64,000 nt of DNA from Seohaeicola zhoushanensis (GCF_014656415.1 NZ_BNCJ01000010.1:62001-126000), one strand, 5' to 3'; positions 19,540 through 29,225 are shown, numbered from the stretch's first letter. Notes: generated by a model not told the origin, from the sequence alone. Translations and numbers: made by a program.

Positions 19540-20925
19540 TTGCAGTCGAATTCCACAACATCGGCCCGGCGGGGCCCGTTGCTGCCAGGTTTCAGCGAAC
19601 ATGCTTACTGGCTGGAAGGGCTTCCGCAACCACCCGAACTGCCCTCGCAGCCCTTGCCGCAGGTCGACGTGGCCATCGTCGGCTCGGGCTATACCGGGTT
19701 GAACGCTGCGATCGAGACGGCTCGGGGCGGGCGTTCGACGCTCGTGCTCGATGCGGGCGATCCCGGCTGGGGCTGCAGCACCCGCAACGGCGGGCAGATC
19801 AGCACCAGCGTGAAGCCCTCGCTCGACAAGCTCTCGGCCCGCTACGGAGCCGAGCGCGCCCGAGCGATCAGGCAAGAAGGCCAGAACGCGCTCGACTGGA
19901 TCGAGCGGCGGATCGCCCAGGAAGGCATATACTGTCACTTCCGCCGCGCCGGCCGCTTCCATGCGGCGCATACACCCCGGCACTATGAAGAGCTGGTGCG
20001 CGAAGCAGACGAACTGCGGCAGCGCGAGGGGATCGATTCCATCGTGGTTCCGCGCAGTGAGCAGCGTTCGGAGCTGGGGACCGACGCATATTTCGGCGGG
20101 GTCGTCTATACGCGCCATGCTTCGATCAACCCGGCGCAGTATCACCGGGGCTTGCTGAAGACCGCGCTGGAGGCCGGTGCGCATGTCACCGGCAATTGCG
20201 CGGTCACGGGCGTCGTGCGCGATGCGAGCGGTTTCTTGCTCGACACTGAAAAGGGCCGGGTCCGGGCGCGCGACGTCATCATCGCAACGAACGGCTATAC
20301 CTCGCGACTGACCCCCTGGCTGCGCCGGCGCGTCATTCCCATCGGCAGCTACATCATCGCCACCGAGGAACTGCCCGTTGCCCTGGTTGACGAGCTATTC
20401 CCCACAGACCGGATCGCCTCGGACACCTGCAAGGTGGTCTACTACTATCGCGCATCGCCCGACCGGCGGAGGATACTGTTCGGCGGCCGCGTCTCGGCAT
20501 CGGAGACCGACCCGGCCGCCAGCGGACCCAAGCTCTACGACGACATGTGCCGGGTCTTTCCGGAGCTGCGCAGTTACGGCGTCAGCCATTCGTGGACCGG
20601 TACCGTCGCCTATACCTTCGACGAGATGGCGCACACCGGGGTTCACAACGGCATCCACTATGCAATGGGCTATTGCGGCTCGGGCGTCTCGATGGCGTCC
20701 TATCTAGGAATGCGCCTGGGGCAGAAGGTGCTGGGCCTGTCCGAGGGGCGCACGGCCTTCGACGATCTGCCGTTTCCGACGCGACCCCTCTACAACGGCC
20801 ACCCCTGGTTTCTGCCGGCCACCGTGGCCTGGTACCGGTGGCACGATCAGAACCAACACCGGCGCGCCCTCGCGGCGGGCCGAGCGACCATCCGGATGGG
20901 CCAGGCGCCAAGCCGTCCGGAATGA
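19540..20925 (+). CDS. FAD-dependent oxidoreductase, PuuB/DAO family
   Basis: The protein of about 461 residues has the DAO fold: dinucleotide-binding VDVAIVGSGYTGLNAAIETARGG near 40-60, then GWGCSTRNGGQISTS, typical of gamma-glutamylputrescine oxidase-like enzymes, and the C-terminal GYCGSGVSMASYLGMRLG that closes on FAD. No ATG start exists in a sensible place; TTG at 19540 preceded by AGGGGGA is my choice, and TTG at 19486 is possible. It leads an operon with a polyamine-type importer, so an amine or amino-acid substrate is likely but not shown. Confidence 0.85.
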   Translation: MQSNSTTSARRGPLLPGFSEHAYWLEGLPQPPELPSQPLPQVDVAIVGSGYTGLNAAIETARGGRSTLVLDAGDPGWGCSTRNGGQISTSVKPSLDKLSARYGAERARAIRQEGQNALDWIERRIAQEGIYCHFRRAGRFHAAHTPRHYEELVREADELRQREGIDSIVVPRSEQRSELGTDAYFGGVVYTRHASINPAQYHRGLLKTALEAGAHVTGNCAVTGVVRDASGFLLDTEKGRVRARDVIIATNGYTSRLTPWLRRRVIPIGSYIIATEELPVALVDELFPTDRIASDTCKVVYYYRASPDRRRILFGGRVSASETDPAASGPKLYDDMCRVFPELRSYGVSHSWTGTVAYTFDEMAHTGVHNGIHYAMGYCGSGVSMASYLGMRLGQKVLGLSEGRTAFDDLPFPTRPLYNGHPWFLPATVAWYRWHDQNQHRRALAAGRATIRMGQAPSRPE

Positions 20926-20990
20926 AATGACAAGGCGACCGCCGCGGCACCCCATCCGGTGTCCGGTTCGACAACAGAGGAGACACAAGA

Positions 20991-22031
20991 ATGAAACTTT
21001 CTCTCACCCTCACCGTGGCCGCGGGCCTCATGGCGACCACCGCGCTGGCCCAGGACAAGACCGTGACCATCGCCTCGTGGGGCGGATCCTACCAGGAGGC
21101 GCAGAGCAAGGCGCTCTTCGCACCAGCCGCGGCCAATACCGGCATCGCGGTCAAGGAAGAGACCTATGGCGGCATGTCCGACGTGCGCCTGCAAGTTTCG
21201 ACAGGCGCCGTGACGCTGGACATCGTCGCCAGCGGGTCGGGCTCGGCGGCACGCGCCGGGGCGGAAGGGCTGCTGGAACCGCTGGATTACTCGGTGATCG
21301 ACGTCTCGACCTTCTACCCGACGCTGAAGTCGGAGTATTGCGTGGGTGGTGACGTGTTCTCGACCGTTTATGCCTGGAACACAAAGACCTATGGCGACAA
21401 CGGCCCGCAAAGCTGGGCCGACTTCTGGAACGTCGAGAAATTCCCAGGCAAGCGCGCCTATCGCAACAAGGTGGCCGGCGCGCTGGAACCGGCGCTCATG
21501 GCCGACGGCGTGGCGCCCGAGGATGTCTACAAGGTGCTGGACTCCGAGGAAGGCATCGAGCGGGCGATCAACAAGATCCGCGAACTCAAGCCGCATATCG
21601 ACGTCTTCTGGTCCTCGGGCGCGCAACATGCGCAGCTGATGAAAGACGGTGAGGTCGACATGACCACTGGCTGGAACGGCCGCTTCGACAATGCTGCCAA
21701 GGATGGCGCGATGGTGAAATACAGCTTCAACCAGGCGCTGCTCGACTATGACTGTTTCGCCATTCCGAAAGGTGCGCCGAACAAGGATACGGCAATGGCC
21801 TTCCTGGCCGAAATCTCCAAGCCGGAATACCAGGACGACCTGCCGAAATACATCACCTACGGGCCGACCAACAAGGCGGCCTTCGACACCGGCGAAATCA
21901 CCCCGGAAGTCGCGGCAATGCTGCCCTCGTCGCCGGCCAACGCGGCGATGCAGCTGCCGATCTCGCTGGAATGGTACATCAAGTGGGAAACCATTGCGGA
22001 CGAGAAATATCAGTCGATGCTGACGGAATAA
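20991..22031 (+). CDS. Spermidine/putrescine-type ABC substrate-binding protein
   Basis: The 346-residue precursor has a signal peptide cleaved near ALAQ and the PotD/PotF-like fold, with VTIASWGGSYQEAQSKALFAPAA at the mature N-terminus and SWADFWNVEKFPGKRAYRN in the middle. The four-acid polyamine pocket of PotD cannot be recognised from these motifs, so the ligand may be another organic amine or carboxylate. AGAGGAGAC precedes the ATG. A strong stem-loop follows the stop. Confidence 0.9.
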   Translation: MKLSLTLTVAAGLMATTALAQDKTVTIASWGGSYQEAQSKALFAPAAANTGIAVKEETYGGMSDVRLQVSTGAVTLDIVASGSGSAARAGAEGLLEPLDYSVIDVSTFYPTLKSEYCVGGDVFSTVYAWNTKTYGDNGPQSWADFWNVEKFPGKRAYRNKVAGALEPALMADGVAPEDVYKVLDSEEGIERAINKIRELKPHIDVFWSSGAQHAQLMKDGEVDMTTGWNGRFDNAAKDGAMVKYSFNQALLDYDCFAIPKGAPNKDTAMAFLAEISKPEYQDDLPKYITYGPTNKAAFDTGEITPEVAAMLPSSPANAAMQLPISLEWYIKWETIADEKYQSMLTE

Positions 22032-22049
22032 TCGCATCAAGTGACAAAC

Positions 22050-22074
22050 GGGCGGCGGAACGGTTTCGCCGCCC
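22050..22074 (+). promoter_or_regulatory. Intercistronic stem-loop after the binding-protein gene
   Basis: GGGCGGCG pairs with CGCCGCCC over 8 bp with a 9-base loop, 18 bases past the stop of the binding-protein gene. It lies ahead of the ATPase start I chose (22095) and argues against the earlier GTG at 22041. Confidence 0.6.
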
Positions 22075-22094
22075 CATTTGGCAAGGCTGATACA

Positions 22095-23189
22095 GTGACC
22101 GAGACCACCAAGGACGCGCTGCCGATCTCGGTGCGCAACGTGACCAAGACCTATGGCAAGGTCTTTGCCCTGAATGATGTCTCGCTGGACATCCGTAGCG
22201 GTGAGTTCCTCACGCTGCTAGGCCCCTCCGGTTCGGGCAAGACGACGCTGCTGATGGTGCTCGCGGGCTTCACCCGGCCCGACAGGGGCAGCCTGAAGTT
22301 CGGCGAGCGCGAGGTCATCCGCACGGCCCCGCACCTGCGCGACGTCGGAATGGTGTTCCAGAACTACGCCTTGTTTCCGCACATGACCGTCGCCGGCAAC
22401 GTCGGCTATCCGCTGCGCCTGCGCAACGTTCCCAAGGCCGAGGCGGCCAGGCGGATCGAGCGCGCGCTCGAGACGGTTCAGCTGGGCGGCTATGGCGACC
22501 GGCGGATCGACCAGCTTTCGGGCGGGCAGCGGCAGCGGGTCGCGCTGGCGCGCTCGATCGTGTTCGAGCCGCGCATCCTGCTGATGGACGAGCCGCTCTC
22601 GGCGCTGGACAAGAAGCTGCGCGACCGGATGCAGATCGAACTGCGCCACCTGCATGAAAAGCTGGGGATGACCACGGTTTACGTGACCCACGACCAGCGC
22701 GAGGCGCTGACCATGTCCGACAGGATCGCGGTGGTGAACCATGGCCGGATCATGCAGCTTGCGACCCCGCGCGAGTTGTACAACCAGCCGGCCAACCGTT
22801 TCGTCGCCGACTTCATCGGCGACAGTTCCTTCCTGCCGGTCCGCCGTCAGGGCGACGTCGTGGTCTTTGGAGACCAGAAGTTGATCCTGGCCCAGCCGGT
22901 TCCCGACAGCCCGACCCTGCTGCTGATGATCCGGCCGGAACGCATCCGCTTGCTGCGCGAGGGATCGGGCGAAGGGCTGAACCTCTTTGCTGCCACAGTG
23001 AGCGAGGTGGTCTACCAGGGCGACAGCTTCCTCCTCTATGCCCGCACCGATGACGGTTCGGAAATCGCCATGCGTGGCGCGATCCGTGAAGGCACGGTCT
23101 CGGCTCTGCCCGCCATCGGCGAGCGCGTCCGGCTCAGCCTCGACCCCGCCGATACGGTGCTGATCGACGGCGAGGAGGTGCGGCGGTGA
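22095..23189 (+). CDS. Polyamine-type ABC transporter ATP-binding protein, PotA family
   Basis: The 364-residue ATPase has Walker [10 protein letters not shown] (43-51), [14 protein letters not shown], Walker [17 protein letters not shown], the H-loop [12 protein letters not shown] and a C-terminal TOBE domain from about residue 280. Starts are non-ATG: GTG at 22095 has AAGG at a good distance, whereas GTG at 22041 would put the intercistronic hairpin inside the gene. It energises the two permeases that follow. Confidence 0.92.
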   Translation: MTETTKDALPISVRNVTKTYGKVFALNDVSLDIRSGEFLTLLGPSGSGKTTLLMVLAGFTRPDRGSLKFGEREVIRTAPHLRDVGMVFQNYALFPHMTVAGNVGYPLRLRNVPKAEAARRIERALETVQLGGYGDRRIDQLSGGQRQRVALARSIVFEPRILLMDEPLSALDKKLRDRMQIELRHLHEKLGMTTVYVTHDQREALTMSDRIAVVNHGRIMQLATPRELYNQPANRFVADFIGDSSFLPVRRQGDVVVFGDQKLILAQPVPDSPTLLLMIRPERIRLLREGSGEGLNLFAATVSEVVYQGDSFLLYARTDDGSEIAMRGAIREGTVSALPAIGERVRLSLDPADTVLIDGEEVRR

Positions 23190-24070
23190 GTGCGACAAAT
23201 CTCAACGCCGCCGGCCTGCGGCGCGACGAGGCGGCCGAACGGCTTGCCCTCTTCGGGCTGGCCTCGCCGGCGCTGCTGCTGGTGCTTGTCGTGATGGTGA
23301 TCCCGGTCGGCTGGCTGTTCTACGTCTCCTTCATAGGGGCCGACGGGAATTTCTCGCTTGAGAATTACGTGCGCATGATCGACGAGAAATCCTATTTCCG
23401 GATCTTCGTGACGACATTCGAGGTCAGCCTTCTGACCACCGGGCTCTGCATCCTGATCGGCTATCCGCTGGCCTATTTCATGTCCTGCCTGCCGGTGCGG
23501 ATCGCCAATCTCTGCCTCATCACCGTGCTGCTACCTTTCTGGACCTCACTCCTGGTGCGCACCTATGCCTGGCTGGTGCTGCTCCAGAAGAAGGGGCTGG
23601 TGAACAGCTGGGCCATCTCGCTCGGGCTCTGGGACGAGCCGATCAAGATGGTGCACAACATGACCGGCACGCTGATCGGTATGGTTCACATCATGCTGCC
23701 CTTCCTGATCCTGCCGGTCTATGGCGCCATGCGCTCGATCGACCGCGACTATCTCAAGGCCGCATCGAACCTCGGCGCTTCGCCGACGCGGGCCTTCTGG
23801 ACCGTCTTCGTGCCGCTTACGACGCCGGGCCTCTTCGCGGGGGCGCTGATGGTCTTCGTGCTCTGCCTCGGGTTCTACGTCACACCGGCGGTGCTGGGCG
23901 GCGGTCGTGTCATCCTCGTGTCCATGAAGATCGTCTCCAATATCGAGCTCTTCGTGAACTGGGGCGCGGCCAGTGCGCTGGGCGTGGTTCTGCTCGGGAT
24001 AACCGTGCTGATCCTCTGGGCGGCCTCGCGGTTCCTGCGCCTCGAACAGATCGCCGGGGGTGGGCACTGA
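23186..24070 (+). CDS. Polyamine-type ABC transporter permease, PotB family
   Basis: A 294-residue membrane protein with about six helices and the EAA loop AMRSIDRDYLKAASNLGASPTRAFW. It starts with GTG inside the stop of the ATPase gene (GTGA) and stops on the first base of the next start. This packing fits one PotABC-type importer with equal amounts of both permeases. Confidence 0.92.
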   Translation: MSATNLNAAGLRRDEAAERLALFGLASPALLLVLVVMVIPVGWLFYVSFIGADGNFSLENYVRMIDEKSYFRIFVTTFEVSLLTTGLCILIGYPLAYFMSCLPVRIANLCLITVLLPFWTSLLVRTYAWLVLLQKKGLVNSWAISLGLWDEPIKMVHNMTGTLIGMVHIMLPFLILPVYGAMRSIDRDYLKAASNLGASPTRAFWTVFVPLTTPGLFAGALMVFVLCLGFYVTPAVLGGGRVILVSMKIVSNIELFVNWGAASALGVVLLGITVLILWAASRFLRLEQIAGGGH

Positions 24071-24894
24071 TGTGGTCCTGGCTGAAGAGTCCCGCCTCCG
24101 AGACACAGGTCACGCATCTGCAGCGTCTGTGGCTCTATGTCTTCGCCATCGTCGTGATGGTGCTGCTGGTAACGCCCACGCTCATCGTGATCCCGATGTC
24201 CTTCTCGGATTCTCAATATCTCGAGTTTCCGCCGCAGGAATGGTCGCTGCGCTGGTATCGCCATTACCTGTCCTCGCCCGAGTGGATGGAGGCGACTTGG
24301 ACCTCGGTCAAGGTCGCCTTCCTGACCATGCTGGTCGCCACGCCCATCGGCGTGGTGGCGGCCTATGGTCTCCATGCCTCGCGGTTTGGCCTGGTCCAGC
24401 TGGCTTTCGTCACGCTCATCACCCCGATGATGGTTCCGGTGGTGCTGGTCGCGATCGGTGCCTTCTATGCCTATGTGAAACTCAAGATCCTCTACACGAT
24501 CACCGGGCTGGTGATGGCGCATACGATCCTCGCCCTGCCGCTGGTGCTGATCGTGACCGGCTCGGCGCTCAAGGGCTATGACATGAACCAGGAGTTGGCG
24601 GCACGCAGCCTGGGCGCGCCGCGCTGGAAGGCGTTCCTGACGGTGACGCTGCCGCAGATCCGTTTCGCGGTGGTCACCTCGGCGCTGCTCTCCTTCCTTA
24701 CGTCATTCGACGAGGTGGTGATTGCGATGTTCGTTTCGGGCGGGGACAATCCGACGCTGACTCGGAACATGTTCAACGCCCTGCGCGACCAGATCGACCC
24801 GACCATTGCGGCGATTTCGACAATCATGATCGTGGTGACAACGCTGGCGATGATTCTTGCGCAGGTGTTCGGACGAGGCGGGGCCGGGAAATAA
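24070..24894 (+). CDS. Polyamine-type ABC transporter permease, PotC family
   Basis: A 274-residue permease with about six helices and the EAA loop YDMNQELAARSLGAPRWKAFLTVTLPQI. Its ATG shares a base with the PotB-type stop. The C-terminal STIMIVVTTLAMILAQ is the last membrane helix. Confidence 0.92.
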   Translation: MWSWLKSPASETQVTHLQRLWLYVFAIVVMVLLVTPTLIVIPMSFSDSQYLEFPPQEWSLRWYRHYLSSPEWMEATWTSVKVAFLTMLVATPIGVVAAYGLHASRFGLVQLAFVTLITPMMVPVVLVAIGAFYAYVKLKILYTITGLVMAHTILALPLVLIVTGSALKGYDMNQELAARSLGAPRWKAFLTVTLPQIRFAVVTSALLSFLTSFDEVVIAMFVSGGDNPTLTRNMFNALRDQIDPTIAAISTIMIVVTTLAMILAQVFGRGGAGK

Positions 24895-26508
24895 TTGGGC
24901 ACATACGACTACATCATCGTGGGCGCGGGATCGGCCGGGTCGGTCCTTGCTGCGCGGCTGAGCGAGGGCGGCCGCGCGCGCGTGCTGCTGCTGGAGGCCG
25001 GCGGTTCGGACATGCACCCCTGGATCCAGATGCCCATTGGCTATGGCAAGGTCTTCTACGACCAGCGCTTCAACTGGAAATACACCACCGAACCCGATCC
25101 GAACCGCGACGGGCTGCGCAGCTACTGGCCGCGCGGCAAGGTGCTGGGCGGGTCGTCGTCGATCAACGCGATGGTCTGGGTGCGCGGGCATCCCACCGAT
25201 TACGCCGAGTGGAACGCCGCCGCGCCAGGATGGGGCTGGGACGACGTCGCCCCGCTGTTCCGCCGGATCGAGGATTGGGAAGGCGCCGAGGATGGCCTGC
25301 GCGGCAAGGGCGGCCCGATCCATGTGCATGACATCTCGGCCGAGGCGCATCCGCTGAGCCGCACCTACCTCGCGGCCATGGAGCAGGCGGGCTTTCCCAC
25401 CGCGCCCGATTACAACGGCGCCGAGATGGAAGGCGCGACCTTCTACCAGATCTCCACCCGGGGCGGTTTCCGGGCCTCTGCCGCGCGGGGATACCTGCGC
25501 CCTGCCCTGCGGCGCAGCAACCTGAGCCTCGAGACCGCCGCCCATGTGACCCGCGTGCTGTTTGACGGCCGCCGCGCGACCGGCGTGGAATACCGGCGCG
25601 GCGGGCGGCTGCTGACGGCGCAGGCCAGCCGCGAGGTGATCCTGGCGGGTGGTGCGATCAACTCGCCCCAGCTGTTGCAACTTTCGGGGATTGGTCCGGG
25701 TGCCCTGCTCCAGCGCCACGGCATCGCCGTCGTGCATGACAACGCCCAGGTCGGGCGCAACCTGTCCGACCATCTCGGGTCCGATACACTGTACCGCGTG
25801 AACGTGCCGACCCTGAACCAGGAGCTTGGTCCGCTTCTCGGCAAGGCAAAGGTCGCCCTGCGGTATCTACTGACCCGCAAGGGGCCGCTCAGCCTCAGTC
25901 TGAACCAGGGCGGAGGCTTCCTGCGGCTGATGGAGGGGGCCGACCGCCCCGATATCCAAATGTATTTCTCGCCGGTTTCCTACACCCGCGCCCCGGTGGG
26001 CGTGCGCCCGCTGATGAGCCCCGACCCCTTCCCAGGGATGCTGTTGGGGTTCAACCCCTGCAAACCAACCAGCAAGGGCTATCTGCAGATCCGCTCGCCC
26101 GATCCCTTCGCCGCCCCTGAGATGCATCCGAACTATCTCGACACCGACTACGACCGCGCGGTGATGCTGGCCGGTATGGGGCTGATGCGCCGGATCGCCG
26201 CCGCACCGGCCTTCCGCGCGGTGATCGAGGAAGAGATCTCGCCTGGCCCCGAGGTCCAGGACGACGCGGCCATGGCCGCCTTCATCCGGCAGAAGGCCTG
26301 GACCGTGTTCCACCAGTGTGGCACCTGCAGGATGGGCAGCGATGCCGGGACTTCGGTTGTCGATGCCCGCCTGCGGGTGCATGGCGTCGGAGGGCTGCGC
26401 GTGGCCGATGCCTCGATCTTCCCGACCATTCCCACCGGAAACACCAATGCCCCCGCCATCATGGTGGGCGAAAAGGCGTCGGACCTGATCCGCGCCGATG
26501 CGCGATAA
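24895..26508 (+). CDS. GMC family oxidoreductase (choline dehydrogenase-like)
   Basis: The 537-residue flavoenzyme begins YDYIIVGAGSAGSVLAARLSEGG with the FAD-binding GxGxxG, has the GMC signature block GKVLGGSSSINAMVWVRGHPTDYAEW and ends with the catalytic region VFHQCGTCRMG and PTIPTGNTNAPAIMVGEKA. It oxidises an alcohol to an aldehyde or acid; choline, glycine-betaine precursors and aromatic alcohols are known in the family, and this member's substrate is open. The start is TTG, directly after the PotC-type stop. Confidence 0.9.
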   Translation: MGTYDYIIVGAGSAGSVLAARLSEGGRARVLLLEAGGSDMHPWIQMPIGYGKVFYDQRFNWKYTTEPDPNRDGLRSYWPRGKVLGGSSSINAMVWVRGHPTDYAEWNAAAPGWGWDDVAPLFRRIEDWEGAEDGLRGKGGPIHVHDISAEAHPLSRTYLAAMEQAGFPTAPDYNGAEMEGATFYQISTRGGFRASAARGYLRPALRRSNLSLETAAHVTRVLFDGRRATGVEYRRGGRLLTAQASREVILAGGAINSPQLLQLSGIGPGALLQRHGIAVVHDNAQVGRNLSDHLGSDTLYRVNVPTLNQELGPLLGKAKVALRYLLTRKGPLSLSLNQGGGFLRLMEGADRPDIQMYFSPVSYTRAPVGVRPLMSPDPFPGMLLGFNPCKPTSKGYLQIRSPDPFAAPEMHPNYLDTDYDRAVMLAGMGLMRRIAAAPAFRAVIEEEISPGPEVQDDAAMAAFIRQKAWTVFHQCGTCRMGSDAGTSVVDARLRVHGVGGLRVADASIFPTIPTGNTNAPAIMVGEKASDLIRADAR

Positions 26509-26517
26509 GGAACCGCA

Positions 26518-27621
26518 ATGAAACTGAAGAAGATCGAGACCTTCGCGAACCAGTATATCGGCTTCGTTCGGGTCACTGCCGAGGATGGCTCGCAGGGCTG
26601 GGGCCAGATGTCGACCTACAATTCCGACATCACCCAGCAGGTGCTGCACCGCCAGGTCGCGCCCTGGATGCTGAGGGTCGAGACCGATGACCTCGACGAC
26701 CTGCTCGATATCGTCACCGAGCGCGAGCACAAGTTCCCTGGCAGCTACCTGCGCCGGGCCATGGCCGGGGTCGATACCGCGATCTGGGACCTGCGCGGCA
26801 AGCTGGCGGGCAAGCCGGTGGCCGAGCTGCTGGGCGGGTCGGCGGGCACGGTCAGGGCCTATGCCTCGTCGATGAAGCGCGACATCACCCCGCGAGCCGA
26901 GGCCGATCGGCTGAAACGGCTGCGCGACCAGTTCGGTTTTGATGCCTTCAAGGTGCGTGCCGGCGCCGAAGTCGGCCGCAACCGCGACGAATGGCCGGGC
27001 CGCACCGAAGAGATCATCCCGCTGATGCGGCGCGAGATGGGGCCCGAGGCCGCGCTGCTGATCGACGCGAACAGCTGCTATTCGCCCGCCAAGGCGATCG
27101 AGGTCGGCCGGATCCTCGAAGGCGAAGGCTTCGAGCACTACGAAGAGCCCTGCCCCTACTGGGAACTCGAACAGACCAAGCAGGTCACGGACACACTGGA
27201 TATCGCCGTCACTGGGGGCGAGCAGGACTGCGACCTGCCAACCTGGAAGCGGATGATCGACATGCGCGCGGTGGATATCGTCCAGCCCGATATCCTCTAT
27301 CTTGGCGGCATGTGCCGGACGATGCGCGTGGTGCGCATGGCCGAGGCCGCGGGCCTGCCGGTCACGCCGCATTGCGCCAACCTTGGGCTGGTGACGCTGT
27401 TCACCATGCACCTGCTGCGGGCGATCCCCAATGCCGGGAAATACCTCGAATTCTCGATCGAGGGGGCAGATTACTACCCCTGGCAGGAAGGGCTCTTCGT
27501 CGCCTCGCCCTATGCCATCGAGGACGGCAAGGCCCGGGCGACCGATGCGCCGGGCTGGGGTGTCGAAATCTGCCCCGAGTGGCTGGCTAAATCGACCTAC
27601 AAGGTCAGCGAGATCGGCTGA
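26518..27621 (+). CDS. Enolase-superfamily enzyme (mandelate racemase/muconate lactonising type)
   Basis: The 367-residue enzyme has the N-terminal capping domain and the TIM barrel with K145-V-R147 on the second strand, metal ligands D183, E209 and E235, and the Asp258/His285 dyad (QPDILYLGG and TPHCANLG). The His-Asp pair and the KxR in place of KxK fit acid-sugar dehydratases of the mandelate racemase subgroup. AAGGAA precedes the ATG. It is the last gene of the operon that starts at 19540. Confidence 0.88.
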   Translation: MKLKKIETFANQYIGFVRVTAEDGSQGWGQMSTYNSDITQQVLHRQVAPWMLRVETDDLDDLLDIVTEREHKFPGSYLRRAMAGVDTAIWDLRGKLAGKPVAELLGGSAGTVRAYASSMKRDITPRAEADRLKRLRDQFGFDAFKVRAGAEVGRNRDEWPGRTEEIIPLMRREMGPEAALLIDANSCYSPAKAIEVGRILEGEGFEHYEEPCPYWELEQTKQVTDTLDIAVTGGEQDCDLPTWKRMIDMRAVDIVQPDILYLGGMCRTMRVVRMAEAAGLPVTPHCANLGLVTLFTMHLLRAIPNAGKYLEFSIEGADYYPWQEGLFVASPYAIEDGKARATDAPGWGVEICPEWLAKSTYKVSEIG

Positions 27622-27633
27622 CCCGGCCAGGCG

Positions 27634-28395
27634 TCAGCGCAGGACCCTGCGCATGTTGTCCTGCGCCTGCTTCAGTGCCGGCAGGATGCGCTCGACCAGT
27701 TCGGCGACTTCCACCCGCGCCGCCGATACGCCGACGTTCATCGCCGCAACGACCCGACCGCCCTCGGCCAACAGCGGTATCGCGATTGACCGCAGGCCGA
27801 TCTCGATCTCCTGGTCGTTCACCGCGTAACCCTGGTCCCGCACCCGCGCCACCATCGCCATGATCGTATCGGGGTCGCTCAGGCTGCGGATCGTGCGCGG
27901 GGTCAGGTCAGAGCGCGCAAGGATCTTCCGCGCCTCGGCCTCGGGCATAGCCGCAAGCAGGACACGCCCCATCGAGGTGCAATGCGCCGGAAGGCGCGAG
28001 CCGGGCATCAGCCCGACCGTCATCACCCGACGCTGGGCGGCGCGGGCGATGTAGATGATCTCGGTCTCGTCCAGGATCGAGACCGAGACCGACTCGCCCA
28101 GGCGCTCGGACAGCTGGTCGAGCCAGGGCTGCACCACCTGCGCCAGTGGCATCGATGTCAGCGCGCTGCTGCCAAGGCGCAGGGTCTTGGGGGTCAGCGT
28201 GAAGAACTTGCCATCGTGGCTGGCATAGCCCAGTTCCGCAAGCGTCAGCAGGCAGCGCCGGGCCGAGGCGCGGTCGAGTCCCGTCGCGGAGGCCGCATCC
28301 GCCACCGAGAGCCTGGGCCGATCGGGTCCGAAGGCTTCAAGCACGGCCAGGCCCTTGGCCAGGGATCCCACGAAATCGGTCGGTTTGATCGCCAT
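27634..28395 (-). CDS. pcaR: IclR family regulator, PcaR/PcaU type
   Basis: The regulator of about 253 residues has an N-terminal IclR helix-turn-helix (FVGSLAKGLAVLEAFGPDRPRLSVADAASATGLDRASARRCLLTL) and an effector domain with IIYIARAAQRRVMTVGLMPGSRLPAHCTSMGRVLLAA. This block is the mark of the beta-ketoadipate branch (PcaR, PcaU, PobR). It is divergent from pcaIJF, which supports the call; its usual effector is beta-ketoadipate or protocatechuate. ATG at 28395 and GTG at 28401 are both possible starts. Confidence 0.88.
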   Translation of the reverse strand: MAIKPTDFVGSLAKGLAVLEAFGPDRPRLSVADAASATGLDRASARRCLLTLAELGYASHDGKFFTLTPKTLRLGSSALTSMPLAQVVQPWLDQLSERLGESVSVSILDETEIIYIARAAQRRVMTVGLMPGSRLPAHCTSMGRVLLAAMPEAEARKILARSDLTPRTIRSLSDPDTIMAMVARVRDQGYAVNDQEIEIGLRSIAIPLLAEGGRVVAAMNVGVSAARVEVAELVERILPALKQAQDNMRRVLR

Positions 28396-28505
28396 GCGCA
28401 CGAAGCCTTACAAATAATGAACAAATATCATAATCCGCACAATCCGCCTGTGCAGCAACCCAATTCGATCTTAAGCAATGCCCAATTCAACTGGCACGGT
28501 GATCC

Positions 28506-29225
28506 ATGGACAAGACACTCCCCTCGCTCGCCGCCGCTGTTGCCGATATCGGCGATGGCGCGACGGTGATGATCGGCGGCTTTGGCGGCTCGGGCGCGCC
28601 GGTCGAGCTGATCCACGCGTTGCTCGCGCGCTTCCGCGAGACCGGCAGCCCGCGCGACCTGACGATCGTCAACAACAACGCCGGCAATGGCAGCATCGGC
28701 ATCGCCGCGATGATCAAGGCGGGCATGGTGCGCAAGATGATCTGCTCCTTCCCACGGTCGTCCAACGCCGAGGCCTTCAACGAGAAATACCTCGCCGGCG
28801 AGATCGAGCTGGAACTGGTGCCGCAGGGCACGCTGGCCGAACGCATCCGCGCCGCCGGCGCTGGCATCCCGGCCTTCTATACCCCGACCTCCTACGGCAC
28901 CGAACTGGCTGAGGGCAAACCCGTCGAGGAATTTGACGGCCGCATGTATGTGCGCGAGAACTGGCTGAAGGCCGATGTCGCGCTGCTGAAGGCCAATGTG
29001 GGCGACCGCATGGGCAACCTCACCTACCGGCTGGCGGGTCGAAACTTCAACCCGATCATGGCGATGGCCGCCGCGCGGACCATCGCGCAGGTGAGCAGCA
29101 TCGTCGCCCCCGGTGATATCGACCCCGAAACGGTGGTCACGCCCGGCATTTTCGTCGACGGCCTTGTCGAGGTCGCCAACCCGCAACAGGAAGAAGTGCT
29201 CGTGCGCTCGGGAGCTGTCGCCTGA
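28506..29225 (+). CDS. pcaI: 3-oxoadipate CoA-transferase subunit A
   Basis: The 239-residue protein has the CoA-transferase A-type motif MIGGFGGSGAPVELI and the PcaI block YVRENWLKADVALLKANVGDRMGNLTYRLAGRNF, ending near TPGIFVDGLVEV. With subunit B it moves CoA from succinyl-CoA to 3-oxoadipate. The subunit B start overlaps its stop (TGATG). The same fold also serves acetoacetate, but the following thiolase favours the beta-ketoadipate role. Confidence 0.92.
   Translation: MDKTLPSLAAAVADIGDGATVMIGGFGGSGAPVELIHALLARFRETGSPRDLTIVNNNAGNGSIGIAAMIKAGMVRKMICSFPRSSNAEAFNEKYLAGEIELELVPQGTLAERIRAAGAGIPAFYTPTSYGTELAEGKPVEEFDGRMYVRENWLKADVALLKANVGDRMGNLTYRLAGRNFNPIMAMAAARTIAQVSSIVAPGDIDPETVVTPGIFVDGLVEVANPQQEEVLVRSGAVA

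Noticed and set aside
22041-22095. GTG at 22041 as the start of the PotA-type gene
   Set aside because: It lacks a good ribosome binding site and would put a stable intercistronic hairpin inside the gene; GTG at 22095 has AAGG at a suitable distance.
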